64,000 nucleotides of DNA, taken from Lojkania enalia (Eukaryota > Ascomycota > Dothideomycetes > Pleosporales). The DNA is taken from contig ML986585.1 in the NCBI GenBank assembly GCA_010094045.1, positions 281,196 through 345,195 on the forward strand. The letters are read 5' to 3'. This document shows positions 21,470-32,262 of the stretch, piece by piece (positions within the stretch are counted from its first letter, which is position 1; the number at the start of each line of letters is the position of its first letter). The position numbers were made by a program, and so were the translations under genes. The notes beneath the pieces were generated by a model, which worked only from the letters and a program-made list of their open reading frames with translations, was not told where the DNA came from and ran no database searches.

Positions 21470-22655
21470 ATGCCCTAACTACCTACTCCGGCCGAGATTC
21501 AATATATGCTAGAGAATATTCAGGATAATCTGAGAAACGTAATAATAGTTAGTAGCACCGTCGCTGGTGTTCTGTCTGCACTGTTGGTGGCGTTGCGAGT
21601 AGCGGCAAGGAAGCTAACCGGTATTTCCCCTTGGAGTGGACAACTAGTGGATATTTACAAGCTTAGTGAGTATTAATAGAACTAAAGCTGCCAGGGCCGA
21701 TCCTAAAAATTTTATTCCTCAGAACTCCAATAGTATTTGCGCGGACCTCGAAATATGGAACTGGAAGACATGTGATTCTACTCACGAACGCAAAAGCATT
21801 CGCCACGGTGAGCAAACCTTTGGTTCTTCTACGACGGATTCTAATTACTCTTTGTGGTTACTCGCGGCTGGGATCCTCTATTTTGCAAACATATACACTA
21901 TTACGATATTACTGCTATATCTATGCCGCTATATATTCTCCCAACAGTAGCTCAATTGAATTATTCTGGCTTTTAGGATCTTCCTCACCATTAAGCTTGT
22001 CTCTCTGCTAGTTTGTGCTATTCAATGTACACCAATTCACAAAATGTGGGGTTCAGTAACCTCTAACTACTGCATTGAATTTGGGAAATTCGCGCTAGCT
22101 ATCTCATGCATAAACATCTCTACTAATCTTTTCATGCTTGCCCTGCCATTATCGTTCGTCTGAAAACTCAAAATAAACACTAACCAAAAATGGCTCGTAA
22201 GCCTGTCCTTTGTTATGGGAGGATCATAAGTAATCTCAGCATAGGAGTAATTTGAAGCGACTAACTTCATCTTATAGTGCGTGCACTGTATATTTTATTC
22301 AATTGCTGTTTGTGCTTCGAGTAGCATCTATTCTAGTTCGACCTGTCAGTTTCTTGATCACCCACTATCATGGTCATTACTGACAATGTGGGAAGGGGAT
22401 ATTATCCTATCGGGCATTACATCTACCTTCGAGCTGTCTGTAGGTATTTTTGCGGTATCCTTCCGGACTTATCGCCGTCTTTTCCAAATTTTGTTCAAAA
22501 GAAAGGATGAGGATACGCATACGCAAAACAGTGGCTATGAAAGTGAACCGAATTTTAAAAAGAAAAGATTTAATGCCAATCGCTCCGATTCTAATCGGAT
22601 TATTAAATTAATAACCATACGAAGTGAGGTTATATGTGGCAAGGTTGGGATCTAG
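21470..22655 (+). pseudogene. PTH11-like seven-helix receptor pseudogene
   Basis: Pieces in order match the fungal rhodopsin-like PTH11 family of integral membrane receptors. From an ATG at 21470, codon 3 is TAA, then LPTPAEIQYMLENIQ and the first helix VIIVSSTVAGVLSALLVALR with RKLTGISPW. Later come an ILYFANIYTITILLLYL helix, FLTIKLVSLLVCAIQCTPIH (near 21975-22040), CIEFGKFALAISCIN, ALPLSFV followed by TGA where family members have Trp, KLKINTNQKWLVSLSFVMGG, then several stops, and finally SGITSTFELSVGIFAVSFRT with a charged cytoplasmic tail. Several stops and frame changes show it is dead, although the sequence similarity is still easily followed. In intact homologues this fold senses external cues at the plasma membrane. 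Confidence 0.7.
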
Positions 22656-23434
22656 GAGCATCTCGGAATAGCTCTATGAACTAGAATGGATTGGAAAATA
22701 AATAGCAGGCTAGTTATGATGCTATTCATATCCTCAGAGTAGAAAATATTGACTCAAAACTAAATCAGATGCTGTAGCCATCCTGCTAGTGCTCCTGCTG
22801 GATAATAAAATATTTCTTTCCTTCAACCAAAATGATATTGAATAATGAAATTAGGTGATGAAGCCATAGCTCATTCAATGAAGACTGCGAGTGACATCCT
22901 TAGGCGAATATGTCCCTATTTCAACATGAATATCTACACCTTCAAGTTTGTATATACGTATCACAATAGATGGCATGGCACTGACCTTGGAATTCACATA
23001 GCTAATGACCTTTATACTTATTTCGCGAAAGAATCGCGAAATGCCCCGAAAGTTTTGATCACTAACGCTCACACATGCCTATACGAAATATCCGCTGCGC
23101 TTCCTGAGTTCGGCTATCTTCATAGAATTCGTCAGCATTTGGGAAGCTTTCCTATTATCCTCAAACCCCCGAATTATGGAGAATGCTACAGAGCACAGCA
23201 GACATCATATAGATGGTGAGTTATCGTAAGGACTTTCTAAGGAATTAAACTGACCTATGACAAGGTTCAGCGCCAGATGAAGGACCAAGGGACATCGAGG
23301 TTTCAACACAACCGCCGATAGGCTGTCACGCCTTTCGCCAAAGCCATGGGAGACTTTATTCTCCACAGCTCCCGCATTATCCATATCAATCGTACTTTGG
23401 AAGTGTTACAGAAGCCTATGAACAAATCGCGGGC
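22656..23434 (+). other. Spacer with a doubtful 124-codon frame
   Basis: An open frame at 22845-23219 starts with ATG and ends just before a GTGAGT, so it might be an upstream exon of the next paralogue, but the obvious splice combinations lead to a stop. The frame of the next gene is open upstream of its ATG back to about 23264, so that gene may begin earlier through an unrecognised exon. Confidence 0.3.
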
Positions 23435-24415
23435 ATGGATAATGCTCCTAGCTCGGCTAGGAAGGTTCCCTGGAATGGTACTGAAAAGTACCACATACTG
23501 CGAGAAGATTTGGAGTCCGTAGCCTCTGAAAACAAGTTACCGGTACTCCTTCCGAGACAGGAAGCTTCAAGGGCAATATATGGAGAGAATTCCGAGCCTG
23601 TCACGGAACCGACGCCCCTAAAATGCGTGCCTGAAAGTCCGTTTTCGGCTACATATCAAAACCCCATACAATCGCCAGAATTCCACACAGACACCCGGCT
23701 CCGTTCATATCAAGAACATGAATTTTCCACGAAGCCCCCTCAGCTATCACACTCTCCCCTTATAAGCCGATGGCGCCAGGGGCAAGCATACCGCTTAAAG
23801 ATCCACAGACTTCCAGACCTCGATCCACGAAGCGACGAATCGATTACAAAGGTTGAGCAAAACGCCGAATTCTGGGTAAACCAGCTAATTCAAGCAATGC
23901 TCAACACGCAGAACGTCAAGGACCGAGATGCTTCTCATGCCAAAAATATGTTCCTTCCAGGAGGTTATGATCCTCTCCTCATAGAGGCAACCTGCAGGGA
24001 GCTATTCATCTACCTCCTCGACAGATGTAGGAACGGTTTCCGTGGACCAGATCATTTCAATAAGGCGCTGAAACCGGCAAGAGGCCTTGAGGACGATAAG
24101 TTTGCGAACTGCGAAGATAGGTTGCATAATATTATTCGAGCATTGACGTGGAATAAGCGTGTGTGTAAGGATATCTTATATGAGGATTGGAAGGTTCGGT
24201 TACTGGTAAACCATCCGCTTGCCTATGATAAGGAGAAGGATTCGCAAAAGGGATCGAATGATCAAAGACGGGCGAGGCAGAAAGAAGAGAGGGAGAGAAT
24301 GGCGAAGCTCGAGGAACAGGTTAGGATGCAAGGGCAGACTGGAAAACGGAAGTGTGAAAAGGAAGACGGAAGAGAGGGTGATGAACAGGCAAAGCGTCTG
24401 ATGATGGGGTTCTAA
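23435..24415 (+). CDS. GFRG-family protein, paralogue 5 (326 aa)
   Basis: Function unknown. An uninterrupted frame holds the best-preserved family domain at residues about 118-270: AYRLKIHRL, DPRSDESI, FWVNQLIQAMLNTQNVKDRD, YDPLLIEATCRELF, DRCRNGFRGPDHFNKAL near 196-212, NCEDRLHNIIRALTWNKRVC, KDILYEDWKVRLLVNHPLAY near 245-264. After the domain, residues about 275-305 are rich in Arg, Lys and Glu and should form a helix or coiled coil, followed by GKRKCEK, a candidate nuclear signal. The first 110 residues are Pro/Ser-rich. It is the shortest intact copy and lacks the long tail of paralogues 1 and 4. The start may lie further upstream because the frame stays open for about 170 bases before this ATG. 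Confidence 0.75.
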   Translation: MDNAPSSARKVPWNGTEKYHILREDLESVASENKLPVLLPRQEASRAIYGENSEPVTEPTPLKCVPESPFSATYQNPIQSPEFHTDTRLRSYQEHEFSTKPPQLSHSPLISRWRQGQAYRLKIHRLPDLDPRSDESITKVEQNAEFWVNQLIQAMLNTQNVKDRDASHAKNMFLPGGYDPLLIEATCRELFIYLLDRCRNGFRGPDHFNKALKPARGLEDDKFANCEDRLHNIIRALTWNKRVCKDILYEDWKVRLLVNHPLAYDKEKDSQKGSNDQRRARQKEERERMAKLEEQVRMQGQTGKRKCEKEDGREGDEQAKRLMMGF

Positions 24416-25437
24416 GGGGTTGAACTTGTGTCGAGTCCTGAGCGAAATGCAGCTGGGCTGCTATGTTTTGGATTTTCGTTACATTGGGGTACAGGATAGA
24501 TATTATGGTAGACGAACGTCCCCTTGAGATAACATTATGATTCCATTTTGTGACGTCAGCAGAATATTGTGTCACGCTTGTACTACATTCCAAGCTTGGC
24601 GGTAACAAAAATCCATGGGACATAGCCCGTAGTCTCCCCACCATGGCATTACGAGGAAATCTTTGGCACCCCCTAGCTCAACAGCCAGCTCAGCGCATAT
24701 ACGAGACTATTGTGACTTCATTAAGATGGTCGCCGTTATCATTCACAGTATTGATTATAGCCGTTCCATTCACCAGCCCTTCCTAAATCGTTTGCCGTGT
24801 CTCCGAGTCAATCCTCGATTGACGACAACAGAACACAGCCTCGCTGTCTACCAACATGGATAAGGAATATGTGAATTCTTGGGCTACTGATATGTCTTCT
24901 TGTCACTCTTACAGGCAAGCAGTCGTATTCTAAGTCCGGAAGGTCAAGGATATGCTGCAGGGAGGCAAGGCACCCTGTGATCGGGAGATGCCTCCGTCAA
25001 AGGTCGAGGCGGCTAGCAGCTGGATTATCGCAAGTGATAAACCAGGACCCCGAGAACGAAATATGACCTTATTGGTGGCCGGTAAATGAAACTTCTTGGC
25101 CGCTCATGGCGAAACTTGGCGCAACACGATGAACACCATTATGGACCCTACGCGCACAAGATTTTGCCAAGGTTACGCACCTCGTTTTTGAACAACAGCC
25201 AGATAGCCCCGCGGCACCTGTTATCTCTAGGCCACAAAGCCCCTCTTCTTGTCACACCGGCGCCGAGAGCACAATGGAGGGCAGAGGATGGCAATATGCG
25301 CGACCAAGCATTGACGAAAGAGGAAGCTCATAGGGGTGTAACCCGTCGAAATATGGGTTTATTTAATCCCTTGTGTGGTACGATTAAGAGACGAGAGTCT
25401 GTGCTGTTGCTCTCTCAACTCCTTTCCTGCATTGATC
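24416..25437. other. Intergenic, no gene seen
   Basis: Marks the passage from the accessory region to conserved genes. The end of the stretch should hold the promoter and leader of the transporter gene at 25438. Confidence 0.5.
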
Positions 25438-27601
25438 ATGTCATCCGGCGCGAATCTCGATTTCGTTGAAGCTGCGACCGGGGAACTTCCCGGCATCGCG
25501 GAAGGCTATAGTAATGAGAAGACCTTGGAGAAATCAGAATCCGTCCCTGACAATGCCTCGGATGAACTCATGGGCCCCAATGGCGAACAGTATCCGACTG
25601 CGGAAGAGATGCAAACCTTGCGACGCGTGTATGGGAAAATTGACTGGATGATATACATCATTGGGATTGTTGAAATGTGTGAACGATTCGCCTATTACGG
25701 CACTACAGCTGTCTGTGAGTGCTATCCTAAATCGTGGAAGATTATCTGTCCTAGAGCTCTTCTATTCTTTGGTCTAAGGACTCATACCCTTTGAGCTCTA
25801 ACATGTAAGATATATATTTACGAAACGCTAACTTAAACAAGTCGTCAACTTTGTCCAGCAAGATCTTCCCACCGAAGGGCCACACCCATCAGCAGGAGCC
25901 GCCGGCACTGATGGTCAAGCTGGTGCCTTGGGTTTGGGTCAACGTACTTCAACATCCTTAGTTCTGTTCAATCAATTTTGGTCATACATAATGCCCATGA
26001 TAGGTCTGTCCATTCTCGCTCCACTAGCCATGATGACGCACTAAGCTAGACAATATAGGTGGTTGGCTCGCTGACGAATACTGGGGCCGTTTTAAGACTA
26101 TTTACGTCGCTATTGTCGTCGCATCAATTGGTCATATTCTGATCATCATCGCCGCCATTCCCTCAGTAATCCAAAACCCCGACGGGGCCCTCGCATCCTT
26201 CGTCCTCGGCCTCGTTCTCTTTGGATCCGGCGTCGGTTTCTTTAAATGCAACATCTCCCCCCTAATCGCCGAGCAGTATGAAGCGTCCCACCCTAAGCCA
26301 TTTATAAGAGTTGAGCCTAATGGCGAACGGGTGATTGTTGATCCTGGATTGACGATTTCAAGAGTATATTTGAGATACTATCAACTGATCAATGTTGGAG
26401 CACTAGTAGGACAAATCAGCATGGTATACGCGGAAAAATACGTCGGATTCTGGCTGTCCTTTACCTTACCTACAATCCTCTTCCTCTTCTGTCCACTGCT
26501 CATGATAGTCTGTAGCAAGTACTACGTTCGACGACCCCCAACTGGATCTGTTCTCTCTAAAGCCACGAAGCTCTATGGTCTGGCCATGCGAGGCCGCTGG
26601 TCCGCGAACCCCATCACAACTTGGAAGAATCTTGGTGCCGACGATGTCTGGGAGAGCGCGAAGCCCAGTAGACAAGAGAGAAAGCCTGGATGGATGACCT
26701 TCGACGACGCCTGGGTCGACGAAGTCCGTCGAGGCTTCAAGGCCTGCCATGTCTTCCTATGGTACCCGATCTATTGGCTCTCGTAAGTCATACCATTTTC
26801 AACAAGTATTCCGCAAAGTACACATAGTCCCCTGAGCCGCCGGAAACAGCCCTAGAAATCCTGCCAACCCGTCTTCTTCCAAAAAGCAAAACATAACTGA
26901 CACACTACAACAGCTACGGCCAAATGACCACTAACCTCGTCTCCCAAGCCGCCACCATGAAACTCAACGGGGTCCCCAACGACGTCGTCAACAACCTCAA
27001 TCCCTTCGCCCTCATCATCTTCATTCCCGTCTTCGACAAATTCATATACCCTTCCATCGCGCACCTCGGCCTCAACTTCACGCCACTCAAAAAGGTCCAC
27101 GCCGGTTTCGCCTGCGGCATGCTCTCCATGGTCGTCGCCGCCATCATTCAACACTACATCTACACAAAGTCGCCTTGCGGCAAATACGCCTCGTCTTGCG
27201 ACGCAGACAGCCCGCCGGACCTCAGCGTCTGGGTGCAAACCCCCGCTTACCTGCTCATCGCGTTCTCGGAGATCTTTGCATCGATTACCGGCCTCGAGTA
27301 CGCATTTACAAAGGCCCCGCGCAATATGAGGTCGCTGGTGACGGGCGTTTTCTGGTTCACGCATGCGTTTTCTGCGGCCTTGTCCCAGGCTTTTGTGCCG
27401 TTAGCAGACGATCCGTTGCTTGTTTGGCTGTATACGACGATTGCGGTTATTACGGCGGTTGGAGGCATTGCGTTTTGGTGGACGTTTCGCAGCTTAGATC
27501 ATGAGGATGATGAGCTGAATGCGTTGCCTGAGGGCGCGTATCGGGCCGGGAATGATGTGCCGGCGGAGGCGGGGAAGGTGCAAGTTGGCGAGAAGGCGTG
27601 A
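25438..27601 (+). CDS. PTR2-type proton-coupled peptide transporter
   Basis: Imports di- and tripeptides with protons across the plasma membrane (POT family, MFS fold). Predicted exons are 25438-25714, 25842-26003, 26059-26782 and 26914-27601, giving 616 residues; all junctions keep the frame with GT..AG introns. The start MSSGANLDF is the ATG at 25438. Recognisable parts are the hydrophilic N-terminus, EMCERFAYYGTTAV (the POT ExxERFxYYG signature, which couples protons), the GxLGxGQ segment, GGWLADEYWGRFKTI, GFFKCNISPLIAEQYE, and after the third intron YGQMTTNLVSQA and NPFALIIFIPVFDK. The last helices end before a short hydrophilic tail. Expression of such genes is usually nitrogen-regulated; no specific site was identified here. 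Confidence 0.9.
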
Positions 27602-28146
27602 GCGTTTGGATTTCGGATAGGTTGGAGATGCGGATTGCGTGGATGCGTGTGTTCGTTGTATCGCCTCTAAGGCTAATTGGTATGGGGAGGAAATTGTTTG
27701 CCGGATCGCTGGTCTTTTGCTTGGTAACTATTCTTGGCCGGTAAACTACTAGCTAGCAATTCCTGCATGTAGGCCACAATTAATACTCATAGCAGAATCA
27801 AACTGAAACCACACTGTATATAAGGTATAAACGTCTAACCACCTATCATCTAGGCCGACAAATCGACCGCTACGCAAGACGCTTCTGATTGAGATCCATG
27901 ACGCTGATCTTAACAAGAATAGTGTATGGTATATACGGGCAAGGCAAACGGAAGACGTAAAGAATGCCACATGTACATATGTTCATGGGTAAGGTAATTA
28001 AAACTATACAATCAACCCTTCAACTCCCTCTCCATCCCAAAATCCCAACTCCAAGAATGCTTCTACTTCTCACACGCCTCTCAGTCAGTCCCCGGCTTCT
28101 CCTGCTATTCCTTATCCTTTTGGTCTATTCTCAATACTACAACCCG
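27602..28146. other. Convergent 3' intergenic region
   Basis: Lies between the 3' ends of the transporter and Lon genes. No gene seen. Confidence 0.5.
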
Positions 28147-30991
28147 CTACAACCTACTCTCCAAAAACCCCTTATCCTCCCACCTCTCCGGCCACACCTT
28201 CCCCAGCCCCTCCCAAATATGTCCCACAAACTCGATACGCAGGCCCCGTTTAACCTCCTCCGGTACATCCCTAACATCCTTCCTATTGCCCTCAGGCAGG
28301 AGGACCCTCTCGACGCCGGCCCTCAGCGCGCCAATCAATTTCTCCTTGATACCGCCAACAGGCAAGACTCTTCCTCGGAGGCTGACCTCGCCAGTCATGG
28401 CGAGCGTAGGCGGGACGGGTTTGCCGGAGAAGAGCGAGACGAGGGCGACGGTGTGAGCGAGGCCGGCTGAAGGGCCGTCCTTGGGGATCGCGCCGCTGGG
28501 ACAGTGGACGTGGATAGCACGGTTCTTCATGACCTCCTCGTCGACGCTGGCAGTTAGACCGAGCTCGAATGCATGTGCTTTGACCCAGGATAGCGCTACT
28601 TCAACACTCTCTTTCAACACGTCACCGAGCTTGCCGGTCAGTTGAACTCGCCCAGAGCCCGGCATATCTGCGATTTCTATGAAGAGGATGGAGCCTTGGC
28701 CACCAGTGGAGTAGGCAACGAGGCCGGTGACAACACCGGGTCGGGAATGTTGTTCTGTGAGCTCTTCAGCAAATTTCTCGATGCCGAGGATGGCGTCGAG
28801 GTCGGTGAGGGTTATGATAGGGCTATAGGCTGCGAGGGTATCGGTGTCTTTTGCCGTGGCGTATTCGACGGCTTTGGAGCGACAAACGGAGCCGATTTCG
28901 CGTTCGAGGTTTCGGACGCCGGATTCGCGGGTGTACGATGTAATGATCTTATCGAGGACGTCAGTTGGGATGTCGATTTTATCGGCGTGTAGGCCATTTG
29001 TGATAATTTGCTTAGGGATGAGATGCCTTTCTGCAATATGCCTCTTCTCAAGCGTCGTGTATCCTGATAGTTGAATGGTTTCCATGCGATCAAGGAGCGG
29101 TGGCGGAATGGTATCCAGCGAATTCGCGGTAGCGATAAAAAGCACCTTTGACAGATCAATAGGGATGTTTACGTAGTGATCTGTGAAGGTGTGGTTTTGC
29201 TCAGGATCTAGAACCTCAAGCATTGCTGCGCTGGGGTCACCATTGTAGTTCGACATGCCAAGTTTGTCGATTTCGTCGAGTAGGAAAACAGGGTTAGCAA
29301 CACCGACTTTCTTCAACCCATTGACAATGAGGCCCGGCATGGCGGCTACGTATGTTCGCCTGTGGCCTCGGATCTCCGCCTCGTCGCGCACACCACCGAG
29401 AGAGATGCGGTGGAATTTGCGGCCAAGAGCAGTCGCAACAGATTTCGCCAGGGAAGTCTTGCCCGTTCCGGGGGGACCCACAAGAAGGAGGATAGGAGAC
29501 TTATCGACCATCCGCTTCTTATCGAGTAATCTTAGCTCTTCTTCTGTTGGCTGTCTCTTCTCTTGTACCTCCTCTTTAGCTTCTTTATCATCTGCGGGAG
29601 CCGCAGATTCTGTTATCGCCCTTATCTGCTCGTCGATGCTTCTATTAGCCTGTTCCTTCAATTTGAGCACTGCTAGATACTCCAAAAGTCTCTTCTTAAT
29701 CTTATCCAAGCCGTAATGATCATCATCCAGCTGCTTCTTTGCTTTAACCAGCGTCTTAGCATCGAGCTGATCGATTGTTGCCTTCGTCCACGGAATCTCG
29801 GCGAGGTTCTCGAGGTAGTTTCTGCAGACTTGATACTCAGCCTGTGCGGGGTTCATCTTCTGCAATCTTTGCAACTCTCTCTGTGCAACTTTATCTGCCT
29901 CAGGCGAGAGCCGAGCATCCTTCAGTCGCTTCTTAAGCTCATCTATCTCACTTGCCTCCTCTTCGCCGCCCTGTGATCCGCTGCCGGGGAAGCCTGGGAA
30001 GCCTCCAGGCATGCCATTACCACTTATTCCATTTCTCCTCTTAAGAGCCTCCTGTTGAATCCTCCGCAATTGGTCCAAATCAATGCCGTTACGCATAGGT
30101 ACCGGCGCACTCATGACCGTTATCCGCGTATTTCCTTGGATGCTGCTTATCTGCCTCTGTAGGATCTCGATGACTCTGTCTACCCTCTCCTTCACATCAA
30201 GCGAGGCTAACACCCGCAGCTTCTCCTCATGAGTGCAGTCCAGTACATTTGCCATGAAATCGGCCAGCACCCCCGCTTCAGAAAGGTCTTTCTTAGCGAT
30301 GAAAAGCTCGAGTCTACGCGCAACGATCGGGGACAACTGGATACTCGGGGTACGAGGCAATATGGAGGAGAGTCGAACGAGTGCAAGCAATTCGCGCGAT
30401 AGCTGCTTCAGCAAACTAAACTGCTCCACGAGTTCCGGGCTTGAAATATTGACTACCCAAGTTAGTCGCCATCCTCAGTCCAACCACCCGAGGACCGCTC
30501 AACAGAAAAAGAAAATAAAGCTTACCATGCTCTTCCACACTTCGAACCTCCGCCTCAAAATATGGCCTTTCCTGCACCACGTCCCGAACGTCAATCCTTT
30601 CAAGACCCTCAACCACCAAGCTCAGCTCCCCCACCCTCCTTCCCTCCACCCCACTAACTTTAGCCAAGCACCCATACCCAAAAAGATCCTTCCTCGTTGC
30701 GCCCATCGGATCGCTCTCAAACGCCGCCTTCCCCCCTTTCCCATCCTCAATCAATAACTTTCCGTCCCGGCTTACCAGCGCCGAGTTCAGCGGCACGCAC
30801 GCAACAGTGATCGCAGCATCGGGCTTCGCGGTCGAACTAATCGAGTAGATCTTCGCGAGGATGGCGGCTAGGTCCGCGCGGTTGGCCGTTGGAATCTTGA
30901 GGCTGGTGCCGGGGAGGAGGGCGTGCGGTGGTGCGAGGGGGATGACGGGGAGGATGCGGCTCGATTTCGAGGACGATTGGCGGCTGCCCAT
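28147..30991 (-). CDS. LON2: Peroxisomal Lon protease
   Basis: ATP-dependent serine protease of the peroxisomal matrix, degrading misfolded or unneeded proteins. Two exons, 30526-30991 and 28147-30452, are separated by a 73-bp intron (30453-30525) and give 923 residues. The N-terminal substrate-binding LAN domain runs to about residue 370. The AAA module has Walker A GPPGTGKT at about 481-488 and Walker B FLLDEIDK. The protease domain has the catalytic Ser in KDGPSAG at about 817 and Lys in GGIKEK at about 860. The C-terminus is SRL, a type-1 peroxisomal targeting signal, and no mitochondrial presequence is seen, which separates it from mitochondrial Pim1. A Gly-rich insert near 295-320 is a linker. 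Length and layout fit filamentous-fungal peroxisomal Lon. Confidence 0.95.
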
Positions 30992-32262
30992 TATGATGGC
31001 AGGCTCGAAACTCGAATTGCGGCTTGCAAGCGTGGAAAGCAGAGATGGAGTGTTAGAGAGACCTGATCTGGGGCACTGGATGATCCGGACCTGCAGATGG
31101 CGGATGCGGATCCGGGGTGGAACGCAGGGAACGGTGGCGGGAATGCGCGTTGCTCACTCAGCGCGCGGAGTCTCACAGTGTCACTAATTACAAGAGCTAT
31201 GTTGGGAATATTAGAAGTATATAGCGGGAAATGAGGTTGGGTAGTGACTGGGTGAATATATCCTGGCTGGAGTGGCGGCTAAGGGTCGCGCGATTCTAGA
31301 AGATGCATCGCGGTTCCGGCTTCGTCATGGAGTCTAGACCGAGGTAAAATGGGCCATCACGTGCCTTATCTTATCTCTCGACTCCTTCGAACACCTCGAG
31401 CGTGCATCTCCGAAGGCCAGTTCAATCCCGCTTGAACGAGCTAGAGTCTAGATGGCAAGCAGTGGTTTGCTTAGATTGAGCCGCATGTCGCAAGCGCGGG
31501 TGCTTATAACAAGTTGTCAATCACCTTTAAGACCGCTCTGCCGGCTTATCAAGGAAGCATTTAAGGGCAATTGGAAATACAATATTGGTAGCGAGGACTC
31601 AGTCTTAAGATTGCGAAAATTATGGTCTTAAATTGGTAATCCCAAATGCCTGAATTCAGTCACTCGCATATCTATATGTCCATCCCGTGTCTGGATAGCC
31701 AGGCTAAATCGGAGCAATTTCATTCAAGAGCCTGCTGATTAAATATTTTACTTAAGCATTGTACTTTTGTTTTCCGTACTTCTTGCAGCTGAATACTGAC
31801 TGCCGCTAGAGACTGATTTGATGCAACTGAAGAATAATGTATCTGTTAACAACCACATCCTCCGTACCTTTTTTATTTTGTCCTGTCGAACCAAATGTGG
31901 AAGTTAATGGAAAAGGTTATTCCCTAGAAGAGACTAAGGTGGCCCTCCTGAGATACCTCCATCCCATGCCTTGGAAAAGGACTCAAGTCCAGACCCATAA
32001 TCTTTGAGCCACTGGAAGCCACGGCTATCATCCATAAGAAACACATATAGTCCGTTCCCTTCTAATTACGGAAGGCTTCTAGAACACATCTACAAAGGGG
32101 AGCACAAGCCGTCGGGCCACTCTACGTGGCAAAGGATGGAACAAAGGTAGTTGTAGAAAAAAGGATTGCGGCTCAGACCATGGGACCACTTTCTGGAGGG
32201 CTATTCGTTTATGGGTCGATAAGCAGGTATCTCTCCTAGCGAATGGATATCGTTAGCACCTT
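30992..32262. other. Lon promoter and CHO2 3' region
   Basis: Contains the upstream region of the Lon gene (right side of 30991) and the 3' untranslated region of CHO2. No additional gene is supported. Confidence 0.5.

Noticed and set aside
26852..27364. 170-codon minus-strand frame
   Set aside because: It is antisense to the last exon of the PTR2-type transporter, and its Val/Glu/Gly-rich sequence is a mirror of GC-rich coding sequence.
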